DNA from: Tricholoma matsutake
Lineage: Eukaryota; Basidiomycota; Agaricomycetes; Agaricales; Tricholomataceae
Direction of reading: 5' to 3'
Length of the DNA: 64,000 nt
Assembly (NCBI GenBank): GCA_026075535.2
Contig: AP026547.1
Location: 6,696,001-6,760,000 of the forward strand
In this document: piece by piece, positions 12,401 through 22,580 of the stretch
How the letters are laid out: every line of letters begins with the position of its first letter
Position numbering within the stretch: position 1 is the stretch's first letter
Translations under genes and position numbers: made by a program
Notes under the pieces: generated by a model
What the model saw: the letters and a program-made list of their open reading frames with translations, nothing else
Told to the model about the DNA's origin: nothing
The model's database searches: none

Positions 12401-15400
12401 CATCCCTAAGCCTTTCTTCAAGAACTTCCAATCGGGAAGCTGAGATTCCGCCATAATCTAGTAAACCCGGCTCAGAAAACAAGTATAGCAATGCAAGATG
12501 AGTCTTACCCTTCATGTTTCGTAGAGAAAATCCTTCTCTCCGCAAACAATATGGGGCTCCGTTAATGTACACAACAGGCTCTTCCCGCAGATTGATCCAC
12601 ACAACAGATGGATGAGCATCCTTAATCCTCGCGACCACCTCATCGATTGCTTCCAGCGAAGGCTGACCAAGAGCATAAATGTTCGTGTTAGGTACTTGTC
12701 GGAAATTTATTGCACCCCGGACAGCTTGCTCGACATGATGTGATTCGCGGAGCCACTGATCTGATTTTAGGAGAGTGCTGCTCGAGTTACACGGTATTAG
12801 AAACAGAGACAGGGATACAGCTTTGCTTATTACGAACCTTTCTCGCAAAATGATGCCACTACGGTTCTGCAGAAATGCGTAGAAATAATAATTCACAGTT
12901 GTGCCGTTGGTGCTCACCTTGACAACATGATCTGAATATTCGTCTCCGAGTATTTGGCCGCCGGCTATCGCGACATCATTCTTCTTTCCAGGTTCCAACG
13001 ACCGGTTTTCGAAGCCACTTTTCGATAACAATGAGAGGTCATTGATAGGGGAGAAAACATTCAAGCGTGAGCCATATGACTTGCGAAGGAACATTATTTG
13101 ACTGAGACATAGTAAGTAGCTGTTAGAAAATGAGCAAGATGTTCTGAATGCACTACTTACTTCCATATCTCCGTTCTAGCCTATGGTTGTTATCGAGTAA
13201 GAATACAGCCGAAGATCAAATTTAAGCAGACTTACCTTCAACCAGCTCGAAAAACTTTGAGAAAAGTCTTCCGAGCTATCATCTACGTAGCTTGCAAATG
13301 CGATCATGAAGAAGCTAGGCCAAAGATGAGAATTTGATGAAGGCATGTATTTGTCCACGTACTATTTTTCCATGGCTTTGACAGCCTTCTTCAGGAAGTT
13401 TTCTCCCTGTGCCTCTTCCATGCTAGTCAACGAATACTTGATCCGGTAAATAAGGATATCTTCACGCAAGTTGGTCACTTGATCGGCTAAACGATAAATC
13501 AAGCGTTGATCAGTTTGCTGAGCAAGCACTTCTTCTACGTACTGGAATCGATGACACGATCCACCAATTTCTTGGCCTGAAGGCCCCGGTCTAAACATCC
13601 CAGCAAGCTGAGAATCACACCATAATTACCCATGTGCGCTTTGCGCAAATTGTCAAGCAGTGCTGGATGTGACATCAGTAGCTCAATAGCTGATTGAGAA
13701 TTCTTGTTTTGGAGACCTAGATTACAATGATTAACAATAGTCATACAACGAATACCGCCACACCGACTCACTCAGTTGCAAGAGATAGGTTAATTTCAGA
13801 AGAGATTTATTGAGGTCCTGTTGAGCAGTTGCTTGTTCAAGAGCATGCATAAGGAGTGATTCTGTGTGCTGCGGCAGCAGATTGGCGACTATAACCGTGG
13901 AATAGCAGAGAACTTACTCCGGTCGTTGGCTGGCTCCAACTGTCGTGTCAATAACTGACATTGTAACTGTTTCTCTACTCACCGTATTAGTTCCAGAGCC
14001 ATGAATAACGGGTGTAGAAGCGATTGGTGGAACCTTCAGGGCGTAAGGATCTGGAATTCCTCGAGTAATAACCTGCTTCCTTCGCACAAGTGAGGCAGCT
14101 ACCATAGCGAATGTTGTTCGTACAGCACCCATTCCACAAGAGAACACCAACGCGGTACGGAGAGGATCGGTTGCGCGAATGACCTGCACATAAGCGTCGA
14201 GGTAATTATCCTGGAGATGATCATCAGAATATTAAAAGCATCCTGACATGGTAATTCAGCATACTTCGATTGGCCGGTCTGGCGAGATAGGAATTCTGCA
14301 AGAAAAGCGAGTTAGGAACGTACGACCGAGTCAATTCAAGCATACCGATGATACTGTCACAAATATGAATTAGTATAATATTCCAGATATATGAAAAAGC
14401 ACGAACATCAACATTCCAGCCCTGGGACTTCATCGCTTCCCAAAGTTCCCTTGATGTCTTTACGTTTCTGTTGTCAACAGACGTCCACGTCGGTAAAATC
14501 GCGCCTTCTCCATTGCCGCTATCCACATCTACGAACAATCGTCAAACTAGACCTTGGTTTAGAGTTGAAATCGAACGGACCAACTTCATTATGAGTCAAA
14601 ACCAAGCCACCAAACCTGGATGAAGTGTAATGAGAATATACGACCAAAGGATTCTCACTTGCCTGGTAGCTTCTTGCAGAATGTCGTTCTTCAATCTATT
14701 TTCGATGGCTTCGAGATTTTCAGCACGATCAGACAAAGATAGGGTACGTCTTGGTTCAGATGCATCTCGCAGAACAAATGGACGACCAGATATGTATACT
14801 GAGGAAAAGATGTTATTAATCTCTATATTACAATCTGTGAGAGAAAGGTGCATGAACAAGAAAAGCATGTTATGTGGCCATTGATAGCTTTATACGCCTC
14901 CTGGTCCCAGACTCCATGTGGCTGCCTGTAACGGTAGTAACACTTACCAATGGGCTCCTCACGAGTTGAAAACCAAACGACGTGTGCAGGGTTAGGAGTA
15001 CCCGGTCGACATCGTAATATTGAGAGAATAGCTTTGAGACCTTGACTGCGGGGCTGAGCTGCTCCAAATACGTTGAAGGCACCTTGACGAGGGGCCCTGA
15101 AGTTGGGAGCACCGTAAATGTTGAGTTCCAGATCAAGAGCACGCCCTAATCAGAAAACAATGAATTCACTGCTATAGATGGTTTACGGTGCGTACCAGAT
15201 GGATAATAATCAGTTTTCAAAATAAAACCTCGTGATAACACACTCCCTGACCTAGTCTTAACAACGGAAAGTCCAGAACGCTCCAAAAGACCAGTTAAAT
15301 CCAAGCCCGATTCGGTCACGGACTCTTTCGTAAATCGAGGTTCACTCGCCATGCGGTTGTGTGGTGGAATGGATGACGGACGCGCATGGGCAGACTGTAA

Positions 15401-15493
15401 GGTGTTTTGAGAGCGCGAAAGCGAAGAAGACCGTCCTTCAGGTTGAGAGACTGACTTTAGCATTATTATTGGTTTGGAAGTGCCAGAAGCCAT
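9480..15493 (-). CDS. Paladin-like multi-domain phosphatase (PTP-like phytase repeats)
   Basis: A very long protein built of repeated PTP-like phytase (inositol-hexakisphosphatase-like) domains as in animal paladin. Each repeat has a strand such as VVWINLREEPVVYINGAPY or VVWFSTREEPIVYISGRPF followed later by a P-loop. Three CX5R signatures are visible: CGMGAVR (near 14.12 kb), CQLGRGR (near 12.07 kb) and CQMGRGR (near 10.16 kb). A third REEPVIY-type segment lies near 10.73 kb. The start is MASGTSKPIIML at 15493; an alternative upstream codon at 15526 is less like the family. The last frame ends in LLQRRSLD. At least 20 short introns break the gene. Whether all three active sites work is unknown, because paladins often act without clear catalysis. 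It converges with NDUFS6 across 279 bp. Confidence 0.88.
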
Positions 15494-16051
15494 ATTGTCG
15501 AACGAGGGCCCCAGGTGAGCTGCCAATTGAATATTCGGTCACGCGCAGGATAAGTAAGCTCCACGAGCATACAACTAGCAACCAACCAACCAACCTTTTG
15601 ACGTCGACATCATCCACGACGTTGCCCTGGGGACAGAATGCGGTGGGCACTCTCTGCGGAGGGCAAAGTCCCACTGGTCAGTTTTCTTACATCCCTTTCA
15701 ATTCTTTCTTTCTTTCTTTACTCGAACAGAAGACGACAACAAGGCTCGTTGCATCGTTACCCAAGATTTGGGCCATCCCCGTTCTTCAAGAGCTGCCAAA
15801 GCCTCTACTGTGCCACTCCGACCCGCTTTGACTTTTTGTGACCATCCCCCTACGAATGCGCTTTCCATGTCGTGCCCACGACTATCCTGCGGGCTTTATC
15901 CACATGGCCCATCTTTGGCACCCTTTTCGCATAAATGCTCAGCATCTTCACTCCCATTTCCTCATCCCCACTCGTCACGTACATCATACTGGTGTTCACC
16001 TTCCCCTGCAACCATACTCGTATCAAAGTAGTAGCTTCCTACTCTCCTCAC
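15494..16051. other. Intergenic region upstream of two divergent genes
   Basis: It separates the paladin-like start from the CxC2 gene and should hold both promoters. It also holds a possible small spliced coding region, listed separately. A ttctttctttctttc run at about 15706-15720 fits an intron polypyrimidine tract. Confidence 0.35.
15638..15831 (+). CDS. Candidate small spliced ORF (46 aa), unknown
   Basis: ATG at 15638 opens a 39-nt exon ending at 15676. A 53-nt intron follows (15677-15729) with donor gtcagt and a clear polypyrimidine tract before acceptor aacag. The second exon, 15730-15831, stays in frame to TGA. The predicted peptide begins MRWALSAEGKVPL and has no recognised domain. 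The good splice signals and kept frame argue for it; its short length and lack of a known family argue against. It could be the leader of the CxC2 gene instead. Confidence 0.25.
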
Positions 16052-17153
16052 ATGGGAAAAAAACGTTCACGCGACTGGGCAGCGTACTTTTCCTCTGATT
16101 CGGATGAGGACGGTCAAGTTTTGATTAGTGCATCTATCGACCAGAGCGGTGCCGTCTCATACACTCGACACCCTGCGGTCAATATGCAATGCGCATCGAG
16201 TGACCTCGTCAATTACGAGGCTGAGCCTGTAGCATCCAGTTCATCCGGATCTGTTCAACCAGCTGAAGAACCAAAACCTCGCAAGCAGGTAAGTGTCGCT
16301 TCTTTGACATTATGTAGGTGACCTAAAACGAAACAGCGCACAGAAACTATTGCGGAAATGCTTTTAGAACACTCCGACGCGTTGCGAGACGCCATATTAG
16401 CCAAGGAGCGAGAGCCCCGCATCGGACACCCTTGTGCCTGCAACGCTTCACAACCTGCTCTCTACCGATGCAACGAATGCTTCGCACGCGGCCCACTGTG
16501 CTGCAATTGCATCGTAGTCAATCACAAGCATATACCATTTCACTGGATCGAGAAATGGGATGGTAGCCAATTTGTCAAGGACACTCTTTCTAATCTCGGC
16601 CTCATTATATCCCTCGGGCACGACTCGCGTCGTTGTCCCTATGCTATATGGGGTCCTGAACCAGGACGCCTCCTCACGATCGTTCACACAAACGGGATGC
16701 ACAGAATGCGGGTCGTGCCCTGCAACTGCAACAGTCCAGCTATACCGGATGCCATTCAATTCACAAGTGCTGGACTTTTCCCAGCTACGATGGAGCTCCC
16801 ACGGACGGTTTTTACGTTTCAGGTATTAAAGGACTTTGAAGTTCACAACCTAGCTGCGAAGAAGACCGTACAAAAGCAATGTGTTGAACTTCAGCGCCTC
16901 ACGAGAGAAGCTTCCCCGTCGGCGGCACCAGTACGTTTTCAGATTCCTCTTGTTCGATATGATTCTGACTTCGGGTTTGAAGGATCGCTCGGCATCATTC
17001 ATTCCAGTTGCGCGTGTTTGGCGACAGCTTACTTCGAAGGATCAGGTTATCGATAGAGGAATGCAGCCCCAGCCACAGACAGCCCGAAGCCGCCCGGAGG
17101 ATTCAAGGTTTGAACTTCAGGTCAATGAAGTAGCTTGCAAGGAGCGTCAATAG
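16052..17153 (+). CDS. CxC2 cysteine-cluster protein of KDZ transposase type, truncated
   Basis: The protein carries the CxC2 zinc-binding cluster that precedes KDZ (Kyakuja-Dileera-Zisupton) transposase domains in mushrooms: HPCACNASQPALYRCNECFA, then LCCNCIVVNHKHIPFHWIEKW, then GHDSRRCPY and VPCNCNSP. The start is MGKKRSRDW with an acidic SDSDED stretch. Splicing 16052-16288, 16337-16930 and 16983-17153 gives 333 residues. Removing the 52-nt intron 16931-16982 switches frame and restores a PDRSASFIPVARVWRQL segment of the usual family form. Full-length KDZ proteins are about three times longer. The catalytic RNase H-like domain is missing here, so this is a truncated or domesticated copy. 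Confidence 0.75.
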
Positions 17154-17708
17154 AGGACCTCAGTCTAGTATATGAATATTTGATAACCGTGTAACTGGTA
17201 GATGGTTGTAGCATCTTAGAAGATGTGCATGCATGTTCATGCGGCATTATTTGTCCGTTTGACGTTCATCCACTTTGTAGATAATCAGAGGCCCGTCAGA
17301 AATGTCAAGGTCTTGTAGCCCTTGTTAAATACTACGACATGGGAGAGACGTAAGATGAGTGCAGTTAGGACAGCGAAACGATGGAACAAAGGATGGGAAG
17401 TTGAAAGGAAGGACATGGAAGGGAACGATATTAAAGGGGCATACAAGTTCCCAGTTCAGTGCTGGTGCTAGCCGTTCAATATATTGAACAAGCCGGAAAT
17501 TTTTAAGTAGAGAGAAAGGTGCCAAGAAAGGTATCAAAAAAAAGGGAGTTGTAATATAATGCAGTGTGAATGCGTGGAGATGGAAAGAAAGCACCAGTCC
17601 TGTACCAATCCAATGCGTCCACAATATCGGTGTCCTCTAGCAATGATACCGAAATTCATCATAATGTAGAATCCATCTACATGGATCTAGAAATTCTTCC
17701 CGAGACTA
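17154..17708. other. Intergenic region between two gene 3' ends
   Basis: The CxC2 gene and the Ser-rich membrane protein gene converge here. No coding frame or repeat of note is visible. Confidence 0.35.
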
Positions 17709-18831
17709 TCACCTTCCATACCCTACTTGAGGTCCTGGGGCATAGGCATTATGAGGTCCAGGCGATGCCCTGCCACCATAAGCCATCTGCGGACCTGGCG
17801 ATACTCTTCCAGCTGCGTAGGGCACCTGGGCAGGGCTCATGCGACCCGCATTGGTTGCCGCCATCTGCGTCATCGGAATGGCCTCTCCAGTCCAATCCGC
17901 GCCATGCTCGAGAGTGTTAGGGACCGGCCCTCTGTACGGATCGTAATAACCTGTGTGACCAGTTGGGTCGTCACGGTATGGCTGGGTGGGATTGAGATGA
18001 GGCAGAGGTGGGACGGCGTAAGGGTCGTGGCTGACACCACCAACGTCTGGGGTGGAATAATTTGATGTCGATGGCGCCCGTGACAAAGATGCTTCTGAGC
18101 CGGTATCGAAGCCGGACCTGCCCGTGTTGTGGAGAGGAAGGGGATGGGAATCAACACCAGTTCCACCATGGGTATTCAACTCGGGCCATTTGATGGCTTC
18201 GTCTAGGTAAATTGATATGAACATTTGCTTGAATATGCGAGATAGAATACGCACTATCATCAAAGTCACTGAAACGCTTTCTAGAAAACTTCCAAATGAA
18301 GAAAGCAATGATGGCTATTACTGCAATGCCGCCAGCGACAGACATGCCAATGATGGGGCCAATTCCAATACTACTGCTTGTATCTGTGTGTGAAGTGGAG
18401 GGAATTGGAGTACCTGAAGAAGAGGAGGAGGAGGAAGCCGAGTTTGGTTGAGTGATGGTTACTGTTCCAGAATCAGTGTTCACAGCAGATGGGATACTCG
18501 ATGAAGAAGAAGAGGATGGTGGTGATTGCTGTGTAGAAGAAGGAGGAGTAGAAGAAGAGGATTGGGCAGTGTTGGATTGTGATGTACTAGTTGGGGTGGT
18601 AGAACTTGAAGAAGGAGTAGGCTGAGCAGGTTGACTCGCCGAAGGTGTAGATGAGGGTGTGGATGTTGAGGAGGGGGGTGTAGTATTGCTGATAGTTAAT
18701 AGAGGAGCAGTAGAAATTAGAGCAGAACCCGAGGGCTGGCCTTGACGGGGATGGTTTGTCGCGATTACATTCTGAGAGAAAGCAAGTGCGAAAAGACATG
18801 AAAGTAAAAAAGAAAGTTTCGTTGGGGACAT
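17709..18831 (-). CDS. Ser/Thr-rich single-pass membrane protein (Mid2/WSC-sensor-like architecture)
   Basis: Two exons, 18831-18255 and 18202-17709, give 356 residues. A signal peptide opens the protein (MSPTKLSFLLSCLFALAFSQ). About 135 residues of Ser/Thr/Pro-rich, probably O-glycosylated, sequence follow. One membrane segment lies near residues 158-182 (IGMSVAGGIAVIAIIAFFIW), then a basic stop-transfer KFSRKR and a cytosolic tail rich in Pro, Gly and Tyr that ends with several GRxSPGP repeats. The ATG at 18831 fits a signal peptide; the frame extends upstream only to a GTG. The layout resembles fungal cell-wall stress sensors, but no WSC cysteine domain is present. Surface location is a sound inference; the role is not. 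Confidence 0.7.
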
Positions 18832-19527
18832 TGAGGAATCGAGGAGCAAGTCGTCGTCGTCGCCCACGTCTTGAATGGCTTCAGCCTTGTGAAATGATAT
18901 CTGAAAGCAACCGTGGAGGCCCGTGGCTGTGTCTCCGCCTTTACCCCATCAACTGCTGATCATTGACATCTTGTTCTCGTCTACTTACTTTCTATTCAAA
19001 AGTTTCAATCAGCTATAGCCCCAACAACGCCTTTCCAACTTGACTAGATCGTATCGTAAACCTGAATAGTAGGATCTACATCCACTCCAAAAGTGTTTTT
19101 TTTTGTTTGAATAAAAATATATTATTTATTTAATGCGACTTCACGGGCAGGGCAGTGAACCACGTTCCAAGGTTATCAATTGCCGAATATTATTTATGGA
19201 GTCACGGTTGTGTCATTCCTTGGCAGCGACCGCCGTCGCTGTTTGAACGCGCCCACAGGTTTCCAGGCTGGCGTAACCATAGCCAGATATAATGACAAAA
19301 CACTTCCGCGTGATCGTCTCGCAACTAATATATACATACATATTGTTGAAGGATCTCAAAAGGAAGCAAGTGCCATCCGACCCCATGGCCACCGGGTGTC
19401 TCGTTCCGTGGTTTGTAGCGTAGCACTATATGATCTTGTGGTCAGGAGGACATGTACAATACTATATTTAATACCCGCTCCACCCTAGCTGTACTAGCGT
19501 CTGCCCTTGTATATAATATATGCATAC
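18832..19527. promoter_or_regulatory. Divergent intergenic region, membrane protein / hydrolase
   Basis: Nearly 700 bp between two outward-facing start codons. It has an AT-rich stretch near 19095-19135 (a T run followed by tatattatttattt) and a tatataatatatgc block at about 19510-19524, just before the hydrolase ATG. No gene is supported inside. Confidence 0.35.
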
Positions 19528-20325
19528 ATGGACCTTGTCGAACTGTCAACAGGCGTGTCTCTAGAGGTTGAACTGACTGAATCCCCTCTTCCGACTGAGA
19601 ATAGACAAGGAAAACTAGCCGTGTGCTTACACCCATGGTCGTGGCTAGGGGGCCGAATGGATGATCTGTGCGTTCCAACAATGCGTCAAAACGAAGAATT
19701 CACGAATCGCGTTCCTAAAAGAGTGCTTTTATCTCTCCAAGACTCCCTCCTAGCCGAAGGATATCGCGTATTGCGATACAATTCTCGTGGGGTCGGAAGA
19801 TCGACGGGATGGGCTTCTCTCACAGGCTTTAGTGAAGCCAACGACCTCGAAGCTTTAGTCAAATGGGCCATTGACAAGGTCGGTAGTGTTCAATCACTTG
19901 TCATCGCTGTTAGTATCTTTGCACTTCCTAACGTATCGTATTAATGAACTGCAAGTGTTCTCTAGGGTTATTCATATGGTTCTCTCGTCGCATCCTTACA
20001 TCCCGTCCTTCCCACAGTAAAGACGTCACATATCCTGTTATCTTACCCTCTCGGGCCTAGAAGCTGGCTAACTTTGTTCCATTCGAACACTTACACGGCT
20101 AAACTGAAGGAATTGATAGCAAATGTAGATTCGAACGTCCTGATCATATATGGAGATTGCGATGACTTTACTAGCGTAGGAAGATACAAGGCCTGGAGAG
20201 AAGAACTTGAGGGCGAATATGCAGGGCATCTGCAAATTGTCGAGGTTGCGAGAGGATCTCATTTCTGGAGAGGACGGGCAGGACGGGAGATGGCGCTGAT
20301 GATTCGAGAGTGGTGTTTGCCATGA
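19528..20325 (+). CDS. Alpha/beta hydrolase-fold protein
   Basis: Two exons, 19528-19908 and 19966-20325, give 246 residues. The intron (57 nt, gttagt..ctag) lies just before the nucleophile elbow, so splicing restores GYSYGSLVAS with the Ser nucleophile. Other landmarks are LAVCLHPWSWLGG (oxyanion region), YNSRGVGRSTGW, LIIYGDCDDFTS carrying the acid Asp, and a C-terminal GSHFWRG with the probable catalytic His. The pattern matches small fungal and plant alpha/beta hydrolases of the CocE/KANL3-like group that lack a lid. The chosen start is the ATG of MDLVELSTG. The substrate is unknown; the triad looks complete. Confidence 0.8.
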
Positions 20326-20498
20326 TTATGTGTATTTTCCTAAATAGGAATTTATAACCGCTTGGCACTTTCAACTTTTGTTTTTGTTTTTGTTTTTTTC
20401 ACCGCAGTGCCGGTCCAACTCGCTGTTATTTTCGTGTTTTCCATTTCAAAGTCTTCTTACATAATTTTATTACAGCTCTTTTCTTTTCTCAAAGGCAA

Positions 20499-22095
20499 AT
20501 GTACGTCTCAACCATCTTCGCCATCGATCCTCAATCCAGCTCATTCCATCAGGCCACTACCAGATGAACGTCCTCGTCAAAGCGTAGCAAACCTCATAGG
20601 ACGATTTGAGAATCAGACCAAACGCCAATCCTTGCCTCCACCAACGGGATCTCCTCGTAGCACAAGCGTCATATCAAATAATACCAACGATTCCGCCAAG
20701 GAGGAGGTGAAGGAGAAACGGGAATGGCCACCAAAGCCTACTCCGAGTAACCAGAAGCCTCCTCCCATCATCCCATCCTCGTCCTGGACTCGGCGCACGC
20801 AGACAAATCCCCAGCCAACCTCCCCACCCACATCCGAGCCAACTGATGTGCTGTCCGACTGGCCCAATCGGGATATGACGAAAGTGCCAAAACCAGAAAC
20901 AGCTACGTCAGCTCTAAATCCAGGTAATGCACCAATAAAGTCGTCCAGCAGAATTCCCGCCCCAGCTACTCCAAGGTCTTCTCTGAAGCCCACCCCGAAA
21001 TCACCACCGAAGCAAGTCCCAGCGAGCGCTCAGCCATCATCGAGACCACAGCACACAGAGCCGTCATCACGTAAACCTCCAGTGACAAAAGCCCTACCCA
21101 CCACCCCCGCACGCGCAAAGACACCATCCCGTCTCACACCCAGTAGTACAGTAACCCGAGCTAAAACTCCTACCCGACCCAAGACTCCCGCGTCAGGCCT
21201 GTTCGCACCCACCGCAGCATCCTTAGCAAAAGCAAGGAATGCCCAGCCTCCCCCTCCAACACCCACGAAGAAACTGACACTGAGCAGCGTTGCGGCCGAT
21301 CGTCTCAGCAAGCCTACTGCAGCTTCGTTGTCTAGAGCTCGGACTCCGACTTCTGCTCCTGCTAGGGGTGCTGTGAAGCCCGCTCTGCGTGGGGGGATAC
21401 CACGAGGGACGTCGTCGACGTCGAGTTCGACAAGAGTGAAGAAAGAGTCTGTTTCTGTGTCGGGAGCTGGTACAGCGGCGGTAGCGGCAGCCTCTGTGGC
21501 TGTGGCCGGTGCTGTGATCGCAGTTGCCTCGGATTCAGATGCTAATCTTGATCTTGACGAGGAACAAGAAGCGTACCATGAGAATGGCCGCCCAGAGAAC
21601 GACCACCAGGAGAATGGACATGATACCGGGCTCTCTCACGATGAGATTCGTGACATTGAAGTTGTGGAAGAGCCGGAGGCAGCGGATGATCATACGGAAG
21701 TGGTAGAGCCAGAGGAAGGAGTACTGGAAGTAAAGGAGGAAGTGAAAGAGCCTGACTCTACTGCGCTGGACCAACCGGAGGAGCAATCGCAGGTCGAGGA
21801 AGAAGAGATCACCCAAATACACGTTCCGGACACGAGTACGACAAGTTCTCCCGACACCCAGCCCATCGCAGACACAAGCACCACAGGTTCTCCTGATACC
21901 CAGCCCGTCCCAGACACAAGTACCACAACTTCTCCCGACACACAACTCGTCCCAGACGAGACGATACCCGAAGAACACACCAAAGACAACATCGAGTCCA
22001 TGGTCCACCTTCTCGAGTCGTCGATCCCAAACGCCCGCCCTGCGAGCATCGCTAGCATCCCGGACGAAGTTATCGAGATCCCTGATGAGGAATAA
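20499..22095 (+). CDS. Disordered Pro/Ser/Thr-rich protein with intron-split start codon
   Basis: The long frame has no ATG in its first ~170 codons. A consensus intron at 20501-20552 (gtacgt..catcag, 52 nt) joins AT at 20499-20500 to G at 20553. This makes an ATG and gives MPLPDERPRQSVANLIGRFE at the start of a 514-residue protein. No other ATG occurs between 20340 and 20498. The N-terminus has the basic motif NLIGRFENQTKRQS. The middle is rich in Pro, Lys and TP/SP sites (KTPTRPKTP). A short hydrophobic Ala/Val stretch (AAVAAASVAVAGAVIAVA) follows, then a strongly acidic tail with three 14-residue repeats. No known domain is recognised. A cytoskeletal or cell-cortex role is only a guess. 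Confidence 0.6.
21829..21954 (+). repeat. Coding minisatellite, 3 x 42 bp
   Basis: Three in-frame 42-bp units encode DTSTTxSPDTQx(I/V)(A/P), diverged at silent and a few replacement sites, in the acidic tail of the disordered protein. Copy number probably varies among strains. Confidence 0.8.
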
Positions 22096-22282
22096 TTGCT
22101 GTATACCACTCGCGTATTGTTTATTGTTTTCCAGTCTAGTCTCCAAGAAAGTATGGTTTCCGCGGGTCCTCTCTCATCTTTTGTCCTCACTCGCAATCAA
22201 TGTACACACACTACTGGTACGGAATTTGTTTTTCGGTTTCCTGATTGTGCGTGGTCTGATGAGAGTAACACAGCACTTTCAT

Positions 22283-22563
22283 TCCATGCTACATTCGTTC
22301 AGTCTTGCCATCGTTTTCTCATCTCTGCTGTTTTTCCGAACGTTCATGTATAGATGACAAAACGTAATAGTACAGACATGCTACATTCATTCAGTCGTTT
22401 TCTCATCTCTGCTGTTTTTCTTATGGGCACCAAACGTTCACGTATAGATGACAAAACGTAATAGTACAGACATGCTACATTCATTCAGTCGTTTTCTCAT
22501 CTCTGCTGTTTTTCTTGTGGGCACCAAACGTTCACGTATAGATGACAAAACATATAATAGTAC
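22283..22563. repeat. Tandem repeat, about three copies of a 94-bp unit
   Basis: The unit contains catgctacattcattcag, ctcatctctgctgttttt and atagatgacaaaacgtaata. The tagatgacaaaa landmark recurs at 22351, 22445 and 22539, a period of exactly 94 bp. The first copy differs by a small insertion and a small deletion. It lies in the 3' flank between two convergent genes. Confidence 0.85.
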
Positions 22564-22580
22564 AACAATTGCTCACCAAT

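Noticed and set aside
18832..18867. Extended start (MGDDDDLLLDSS) of the Ser-rich membrane protein
   Set aside because: It begins at GTG and would put acidic residues before a clear signal peptide; the ATG at 18831 fits better.
20362..20498. N-terminal hydrophobic segment (FVFVFVFFTAVPVQLAVIFVF) as a membrane anchor of the disordered protein
   Set aside because: The frame starts at TTG and comes from the T-rich leader. The split ATG gives a better start, so this stretch is taken as untranslated.
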